From Microthyrium microscopicum (taxonomy: Eukaryota; Ascomycota; Dothideomycetes; Microthyriales; Microthyriaceae): a stretch of DNA of 64,000 nt. The position numbers and the translations under genes are program-made. This document shows, piece by piece, positions 56,301 to 64,000 of this stretch; within the stretch, counting starts at the first letter, position 1; the number at the start of each line of letters is the position of its first letter. The notes beneath the pieces are model-generated. The model was given only the letters and a program-made list of their open reading frames with translations. It was not told the DNA's origin and made no database searches. The stretch spans positions 553,340-617,339 of the forward strand of contig MU004243.1 in the NCBI GenBank assembly GCA_010405405.1. The letters run 5' to 3'.

Positions 56301-59300
56301 ATGATCGAAAATTCGGATAAAGAAAATATGCCCGAGGTCATGACCCAACCTTTAGGCAAACTGGGATTGTCACCACTACCTTCAAAGCCTAAGAAGCTAC
56401 GAAGTCGCAGTATGGGCCCCTCAGAACAGCCACCAGCACTAAAGGAAGAACGACAAGCAAGACGCCAGGTGAGTAAACGCGTACTTATGTTTGTTTCTCA
56501 CTAACATTCTGTATTAGACCATGATGCTGCCTGCAGTCAAGTCAATCCTCAGCTCCTCAAAGACCGGCGAACAAGACGACGCGGCAAAGCGAAAAGCTGC
56601 CCGACGAAAATCTCTAGCAAATAGACGAGTCTCCTTTGCACCAGACGCTACATTACATACATGGGACGTTGTGGAGTACATTCGTGATGCTACAACAAGT
56701 TCCTCAGCGTCATCGGACGCCGAGCGACGCGCTTCTTCCCTTTCACAAGCATCATCTTTCAAGTCACCAGAACCTGGCACTCCGAACTTGAGACTAGACT
56801 CGGATGGCGACGCGACAGATGCTTCCGTGTCTCCTGAACGGTCCAACGCGAAATCAAAACAAGGTCGAAAGCGACGAAGCTCTGGTATTCCGCCTTTAAA
56901 CTTCAATAATCCAGATGACATGCTGTCCTCTAGCCCGAACAGGCAGATTTCTCCAAGCAAGGGCGAAGAGGCGGATGGAGACCTGGGAGACGCGACTATG
57001 GATTTGGATGATGATATGATGGCGGCTGCTACGGACGATTCTACTTCATCTAGTGCAAGACTGGATAATGCATTACGAGCTGCAGAGCAAGCCGCACATA
57101 CAAACAAACTGACTTTCTCGCCTCAAGATGACGGAGGTGATCAAACTATGGATCTTGCAAACGATGAAGTCACCAGCGCATTTGTGCCATGGTTCAATAA
57201 GAATCGACGTGGCTCAATGGCAGCTCCGAAGATGTCTGTGCTCGAGGACCAGGAAAATATGGACCCATTTGGATCAGCAGCACCATCTACAGACCAAGAC
57301 GCTGGTGGCGACACGAGCGAGGAAGACGCCACTATGGATGTCACCACCGCGTTTGGTGGTATTATTCGCCAACAAAAGCCTCCACCGTTTATACCGGCCG
57401 ACCAGACTCTTAGTTTGAAGCGGAAGCGCACGAGTATGAACATGAGCACAATTACCGACAGCTCTGGAAGCCCCATGCGTCGACCTTCTTCTCGACGTTC
57501 ATTATCTAGAAGACAATCGGTCGCGGAAGAAGACACAGTCGGAGGTGCGACCATGGACTTTACAGTTGCAGTTGGTGGAATTCGTCAGGTAGCCGAATCG
57601 GCACCAGTTGCAGAAAATACTATGGCCTCGGAAGGCTCTTCTCTTATGGATATGACTATGGACTTTACGATGGCTGTTGGTGGCATTAAGAAAGCACCAA
57701 ATCCATCGAATGCTTTGTTTAGCCCTGAAAATACGGATCTACTCGAGGACATGAGCATGGAATTGACCGAGAATCTTGGAAAGGCATTTGCGAATACTGC
57801 TGCTCCTAAGACTCCAAGCCCAGCCAAGGTTGAGACTCCCACAACAAAGTTGCTGCCTCCAAGCGTGACTATTGACCGACCTTTGACGCCAATTCGGGAT
57901 TCTCCCTCTGATTCTCCACGGGCGAGAGGCTCATCTCCCCGACGATCTTCGCGCAAACCCCCACGAGACAGCTTTAGCCCAGGTGATCTCGTTGGGGAGC
58001 CAAAGACACCAGAACAAGCACTCGAACGACAACCGGAACGAGCGCCGCTACAAGAAATTCAGCTGCCTCCTGCACCGGTGTTCAAGGAGAAACTGGTAGC
58101 GGCTAGTCCTCGCATCGTTGCTCCCAGTCCGCTTCGACAAATGCAATCAATAGATGATGAAATGACCAATACGCTTCAATTGAACTTGGATCCACAGCAA
58201 GCAAAATCATCGCTGTCAGATACTCTCAAGTTGCTGCTCACTCCCCGAAAAGAATATCTTCCATCTCCAGCGCTGGCTCCACCAGCTGCTCGAGCGACTC
58301 CCAAGCGTTCCTCGCCTCGAAAGATTGCAACACCCAAGAAACTGGGAACTCCGAAGCGATCGCTAGAATCAGTCAACCGGGGATCATCGCCTCGCAAACG
58401 CGTACGCATCGATGCAACTCCAAGCCCTCAAAAGCTTGACCGAGCGAACGACGATGAAGGGGAAGAGGTGGATCCAATCAGTCTCCAGGAGTTTCTGAAC
58501 ATGACCAATATCCGCTTCATGGATCTCACAACCACAAAGCGTCGTGCAACGGGATTCCCGGGTGCCGATGCCATGCTGCAAAAGGCCTCGGAGCCTAACT
58601 TTGAAGAAAATGATCAGTCTATGGAGAACCAAGTCGCTGCAGCCGTAGCAGTTGTCCCCATGCTATCCATGTATCAACACGTAAGTACAGCCCAATCGCA
58701 ATTTAATCTCCAATGCTAACTTTATAGTCATGTCACGAAATGAAGTCCTACATCTCCAGTGGTAGGATAGAGATCAAAAACCTCGAAGCCGCAGCTCTGG
58801 AATCCCAACCACCGCTATTCCACGACTACGCCAATGCTTCTCTCTCCGAACGCAACATCATCGATTCGCAACTTCGTGATCTGAAAACCAATGCTCGTCT
58901 CCAAAGCAAATCAGGTTGGCACTCTTGGCGCGCTCAACTGCTAAACGATCTCAAAACTGGCTTGACCTCAACTGCTTCAGATCTCGAGCGCGATGATGCC
59001 CTCCTCGCGCCCGTGGAAGCCGCCTTCGACCAGGTACTCCCTGACATGTTCCAACAGGAATCATCTCTTCAAAGCACCCTTGACATGCTCCAAAAGCGCA
59101 AAGCAGATGCAGACAACAACACTGGTGCTGATCTCGACACAGCGCGCGAATCCCTCACCGCCACGAAATCCACCCTCCAGCAAAAACAGGACCTCCTGGA
59201 ACGCCTACAAGCCTCCCATGCCGAAGCCACCACTCGCCTCGACGCAGCACAAAGCTGGAAAACAGAGACCGCAGCCGCCATCAAAGAAGCAGACCGCATC

Positions 59301-60038
59301 AGCGAAGAATGCCGCGGCTGGTCCACAACCGAAGTCCTCGCTCTCCACACCCGCGTCTCCGCCCTGCAATCCCGTCTCAACTGGTCCTTGATCTCAGCAG
59401 AGGGACCATCAATCACACTCAAACATGACTCCCTCCAATTAACCATCCATCCACGCTCCTGGATCACCAAATCGAACACCCCACCCTCCGATGCGACTAA
59501 TGCGCCCATCTCGCTGTCCTACATCGGGCCGGAGGATACAAATGCTTCGGTCGCGACGGCACGTCGATTCTTCATCCAGCTTCTCCGCGCACACGCACAT
59601 GCCCTGCCGCAGGCGCAGACGCCTCTGACCTCGTTATTGGCGATGTTGAAAAGTGGCTGGTCTCTATGCACCCGCGTCCTCGCAGCCGTTCAATCACTCA
59701 GCCTCAGCGGTCTTGTGGATGTCTCCATCCAATCCGACTCGCGTCTCTGCTTAGCCGTCAGCTTGTTTCTACCGAGTCTAGAGACTAAGGTGCGCGTCAA
59801 CTTTGGCGTTAGTGTTCACGTCTTGCCCGGAGCTCCAGTGGAAGGCAATGTGAGCATTGAAGCAACGGTCGTGTATGGCGAGCGTTACGCGGAGGATAAG
59901 ATGGCTGGCTTTTTGGGACAGTATGTTTCTGATGGCAAGGTTGGTGATGTAGAGGAGGTGCGGAAGTGGGTTGATGGGGTGGAGGCGTTGAAGGCGAGAT
60001 TGGTTGCGACGGGACGAAAGGGAGTACGGAAGGAATAG
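56301..60038 (+). CDS. SPC7: Kinetochore protein SPC7/KNL1
   Basis: Three exons, 56301-56468, 56518-58680, 58728-60038 (3642 nt, 1213 aa). The N terminus carries the two PP1-docking motifs of KNL1: a SILK-like SIL (65-67) and RVSF (93-96). Several MELT-like repeats follow, which bind Bub3-Bub1 after Mps1 phosphorylation (GDATMDLDDD, DATMDVTTAF, GATMDFTVAV, DMTMDFTMAV, DMSMELTENL). The region 720-1030 is the Spc7 helical/coiled-coil domain (HSCHEMKSYISSGRIEIKNLE..). The C terminus (about 1040-1200) is expected to form the tandem RWD fold that binds Mis12/Nnf1. SPC7 is the KNL1 arm of the KMN network. The MELT arrays are diverged but plainly repeated. Confidence 0.92.
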
Positions 60039-61383
60039 TGTTAGGTTACGGTGATGGGTTCATGATTGAATGACTTGTTGACTTTGGCGTTTGCATGCGG
60101 GTTCTTTGGATGGGATGATACCAGGGAGTCGGTACTTTTTAACTTCAATTGATTGTGTTATGATTTCGATTTGATCTATCGGTTGTGTGTATCGAGGGCT
60201 TACTTCAGCCTTGCCTGGCTCCCACAAAACATCTCGTTCGGCACCATCTTGCAAAACCAACGACGCAAAAGTAGCATACAGATAACCTCAGTTATCAATG
60301 AAGCTACCTGTAGTCTACAGCATATGGTGTTAAATCGACTGTCTGCCAGCACCAAGTCCTCTCAGCCAATAGGATTCGCAAAATCAACATCAAGTACATC
60401 AGGCTGAGAATGACGTGACAGACAACTTTTTTATTTTATTTTCGGTACTTGACGAATTTGACGATTTGTTGTAACCATCATCCATCATCCACTAGCCTTC
60501 AACTGCTTGGCCTAGTCCAAAATCTTAAGGTCATTGGCCAACGGTGGCGAGACTGGACACCATTTGCAGATGGTGGGCTCAATGGTTGAGCACGCAATAT
60601 CAAGAGTGGTTTAATAATCGCCTTCTTGGTCACTCAATGCTCTTGTGATTACCACGCCATAGTTGAAGGCTCGTGGGATATAAAAGCAGGGTTCCTTGAT
60701 CATTGTTGGTGTTTTGGATCTACTTCTCCCATTGTGCTCTTTGATATTTCGCTTATACCCAAATACCCATTTCGAATTATAGACCTTGCTGGTAAGTGCT
60801 ATTGTTTATTTGCGTTCTTTGGGGGATGCCTTTCATTCCACAAACTGCAGCATTCGCTACACTCTCGATGGAGTCGGAGCAAGACTGGTGACATCTTGAT
60901 ATCATTCAAGAAACTGGGTGCTACTTCTGTATATTGTGGTCGCCGTTCATCAAATATGGCGATGTTGGAGGGCAACATGTCCGAGGCTGTTTCGACTTGC
61001 CTTGAAACGCGCCTTCCTTGTCAAAAAGTTGTCAGAATTGGGAGCCCCTCCCTCGCAATTGCCCTTTTCCCCGCGTTAGTGGCCGCTGATTGAGTGGCCA
61101 TTACCATTTTCAGCCTTGCTCTGGTCGTTCTTTCTCTGTTAGCCCGATGGTGTCATTCTCGCCGTGGCATCATTCCAGAAAGTCGTAACCACCTCGCCGT
61201 TCACTTTTTGCGCGCCTTGCTTTCAAATCACCTAATCCCAGTGGCGATCTTCGGTTTTCACACTCCATAAAACCTCATTCTAACATCCTCCGCTAATACA
61301 GTTCTCATCCTCACTACACAAAATCCAACCACCAACTTCATCACCAAAAACACACTTACAAACACAACTACACCACCATCAAA
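60039..61383. other. Intergenic region with an orphan TATA box
   Basis: 1.3 kb. TATAAAA at 60679-60685 is followed about 105 bp later by a good 5' splice site (CTG|GTAAGT at 60791/60792), but no sizeable coding frame follows. It could start a non-coding or short-peptide transcript. The right 250 bp is the promoter of the peroxiredoxin gene. Confidence 0.45.
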
Positions 61384-62138
61384 ATGTCTAACTCCGAAGA
61401 ACCACGCGCCGCACCCCTCCGCCTCGGCACCATTGCGCCAAACTTCCAAGCCGAGACCACCAAAGGCCCAATTGACTTTCACAACTTCATCGGCGACAAC
61501 TGGGTCGTTCTCTTCTCACATCCTGAAGACTACACACCCGTCTGCACTACCGAACTCGGCGCCTTCGCCAAACTCGCTCCAGATTTCACCGCCCGCGGTG
61601 TCAAGCTCATTGGATTGAGCGCCAACACCATCGACAGCCACGAAGGCTGGATCAAAGATATCAACGAGATCTCACAGACTACCCTCGACTTCCCAATCAT
61701 CGGTGACAAGGAACGCAAGGTTGCGTTCGCATATGATATGTTGGACTATCAAGATGCTACCAATGTAGACGCCAAGGGCATCGTAAGTTCCTCCATGTAA
61801 TTCAGACGGTGGATTCAAGGCTAACACGCACCAAGGCATTCACCATCCGCTCAGTATTCATTATCGACCCAAAGAAGACCATCCGCACCATCCTCTCCTA
61901 CCCAGCCTCCACCGGCCGCAATGCCAACGAGGTTCTCCGCATCGTCGACAGCTTGCAGACTGGCGACAAGTACAAGGTGACTACACCCATCAACTGGGTG
62001 CCTGGTGACGATGTCATTGTCCACCCAAGCGTCAAGACTGAGGATGCCAAGAAGATCTGGCCCGAGATCAACATCGTGCGCCCATACCTACGATTCACGC
62101 CACTGGCTAAGGAGAAGGTTGGTCCTCAGAAGTCGTAG
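61384..62138 (+). CDS. 1-Cys peroxiredoxin (Prx6/Prx1 type)
   Basis: Two exons, 61384-61782 and 61836-62138 (702 nt, 233 aa), with a 53-bp intron in phase 0. The peroxidatic site is PEDYTPVCTTE with C54, the only cysteine in the protein. The C-terminal 1-Cys domain is complete (RSVFIIDPKKTIRTILSYPASTGRN.., INWVPGDDVIVHPSV, PYLRFTPLAKEKV). The enzyme reduces peroxides and probably regenerates through glutathione or thioredoxin partners. There is no mitochondrial presequence, unlike yeast Prx1, so a cytosolic location is more likely. The start context (ATCAAAATG) is good. Confidence 0.94.
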
Positions 62139-64000
62139 ACTGGTTGCAGATGCGATGAATGGAAGCAATTGCTGTGGGCAATAACCTGCAAAAGAGCACA
62201 TTAGACGATAGGAGGAGAGACGAAGAAATCATGACTGTTAGCGTACTCTTCCTACTACCTGCTGTAGGTAGTTAAAATACATAAAATGTACCCAAGAACT
62301 GCATAAAACGTAAGCCTCGCGAGGAGTCTGCATTAGCGTGAAAAGAAATGATACATATCATGCCATCCCGACTGAAGATTATATCATCGTAGATGTGTTG
62401 TGAAATACATTGAAAGTGATTGGTCCACTTTTCTTTTCCAATTATACAGCCTACTATTACTGCGACCCTGCGATTACGCAGCTAGCCGAATGCAACAGTG
62501 CTTTTGTATCCAGTCTTAGTAGGCATACCTTTAGGAGCTTAGGGGAATTGCTGATTCCGAGTATTTGGGAACAAGTAAAGTTTCAAAGACAATATTGAAC
62601 GCTCAAGAGGCGTTTTGCCGACAGTCTGTTTCAACTGATCCTCGAGTTTGTGAACGAGGCCCCTGGATAACAGCAGCAAACTGTAAAAGCCGTCTAGGGG
62701 CGTTGTGTGACCGTGATGGTTTCTCTGGTGTGATGGGGTTGGAGATACTCATTGGGTATACGTATTCATACCAAGAGCCAAAGAATTGCCATCATATCAA
62801 TTGGGCTTTCAGCTCATTCATTAGTGCAAGTGATGAGGTTATTTACAAAACCCGGGTGTGAGCAATTCCCTCGTGGAGCTATCGTTGGACTTGCAGAATC
62901 GCATGGGGTTGGCCACGAGGTTTTTTTGGTGTGTGGGGTAGGTACTTATATTTTGAGCCTGGGACAAAGAAAGCATGGCAAGTTTCCTGCAGACCCTTGA
63001 GCCCCTATGTTCGCCAAAATTGCAGGTATATCGTTCGCGAGGCCATTTCGGGCCGTGAGGCCGTTTGAGTACCTACGGGTATCTGGGTTCTAGTACATGA
63101 CCTCATGGCAATGAATCGTTCTCATAGTCGGCCTCGATGGCGGTAGATGTTAGTCACGGATAGGGCGGGAGGATTCGTATGTATGATATACGGTAGCAGC
63201 CCAAGGAACAGGAACGGACAGTCGACTGGGTTACTTCAAGTATCCAGATTGGGTGAAGTCTGGATTCTGGAACACCGGCGTGGGAGAGTTCGCGGTGTAC
63301 AAAGAGTGTGATTGGAATGCCGCGGATGTCAACGACTCAGGAACCACAAGCAAGCTTGAGCGACTCACGGACATTTCGCGCTGCTTGATTGGCACGCCTC
63401 TTGGGACTGGGGCACCACAGGCACCACGCTTTGCCCCAAGGTTCCAAAACCGCCTTGGTATCTTTCAAGTAAAAAGTCGAGCCAGAAAACACATCGTAGC
63501 AGCTTCATAATCTTGAGCTGTTCTGCTGAAATCATTGACAGAGTTCTTGCAGCACGACTCTGAGATCTTCGTATCCTTTCTTTGCTTTCTCACGCGCTAC
63601 GTTCCGCTGGTGGCTGCTGGCGATCAAATTGTCCTACTTGTTCCGGGTACTTTGCGCGCATCACCAGGCGGGGGACTGCTTTTGTCGTTTCTTCTTTCTT
63701 CATCTCCCGTTGAGACTCGCGTCTCCCTCAGCTTTTGCTCGGAAAGCGAAGCGCATCAGACCTTTCTCATCAAGCATCCTGCGCGCTGCCGGCTGCCGGC
63801 TAGTTGATATTTGAATCCCACAAGCTGCTGGGAGCTATCAGACTCGAGTAAGTACCTTTTTCATGTGATCTTTTTGGATTTCGCACCAGGCTCCCGGGGT
63901 TTCTTTGCTTTTCTTGGTTATTGTTTTGTTGGAAGCAGAGTCGAGTAGGTCAGCGACAAAAGGCAGAGATGCAGGACCTGATGGGCCCTGGTACTTTTTT
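62139..64000. other. Right-end stretch without a supported gene
   Basis: 1.9 kb with short frames only. A 5' splice-like GAG|TAAGTACC at about 63847 and C/T-rich tracts near 63690 suggest the leader of a gene beyond the right edge, but this is a guess. Confidence 0.4.

Noticed and set aside
1-64000. Transposons, LTR elements, CRISPR arrays and prophage
   Set aside because: I looked for long terminal or inverted repeats, transposase or polymerase motifs and spaced short repeats and saw none. A repeat-library search would be needed to exclude decayed copies, especially in 3.4-8.4 kb.

Overview
The window looks like nuclear DNA of a filamentous ascomycete (Pezizomycotina). Genes are dense on both strands. 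Introns are mostly 41-80 bp with GT..AG ends and clear CTAAC-type branch sites. Conserved proteins such as VPS41, RPS11, SPC7, a DUF155 protein and a Zn2Cys6 regulator read as typical filamentous-fungal orthologues. I cannot fix the genus. No bacterial-style operons, CRISPR arrays or recognisable transposons were seen. All exon structures were assembled by hand from splice sites and reading frame, and every complete model closes in frame.

Layout. 0-1 kb: 5' part of an Msd1/TinA (ADIP family) gene running off the left edge. 2.2-3.3 kb: a six-exon secreted protein built from two tandem 99-residue modules. 3.3-10.4 kb: a gene-poor stretch whose only gene I can defend is a 62-residue cysteine-rich protein. 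10.5-11.7 kb: an acetylpolyamine amidohydrolase/HDAC-family enzyme. 12.3 kb: an intron-bearing tRNA-Pro-like gene. 13.1-14.8 kb: a proline-rich GPI-type wall protein. 15.9-20 kb: VPS41, divergent from a mitochondrial DUF155 protein at 20.4-21.8 kb. 24.8-27.5 kb: a Zn2Cys6 regulator. 28.0-36.6 kb: an arsenic block made of arsH, an atypical SDR, a second Zn2Cys6 regulator, a bZIP regulator and arsM. 36.9-41.5 kb: a large Sec7-PH Arf-GEF. 43.3-44.3 kb: an HNH-type protein. 47.2-48.2 kb: a C2H2 zinc-finger protein. 50.4-54.5 kb: a kinase-like protein and an F-box/LRR-like protein. 55.3-60.0 kb: RPS11 divergent from SPC7. 61.4-62.1 kb: a 1-Cys peroxiredoxin. The last 1.9 kb has no gene I can support.

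How the genes work together. The clearest functional unit is 28-36.6 kb. ArsM methylates arsenite to trivalent methylarsenicals, and ArsH is known in bacteria to oxidise such trivalent organoarsenicals to less toxic pentavalent forms. Two regulators lie between them. One is a bZIP protein with a close set of cysteines (116, 117, 131) directly upstream of arsM, whose promoter carries six GACA boxes spaced 11-13 bp apart. No arsenite efflux pump (Acr3/ArsB) or arsenate reductase is in the window. Most other genes are housekeeping: membrane traffic (VPS41, Sec7 GEF), kinetochore and spindle (SPC7, Msd1-like), translation (RPS11) and redox defence (peroxiredoxin).
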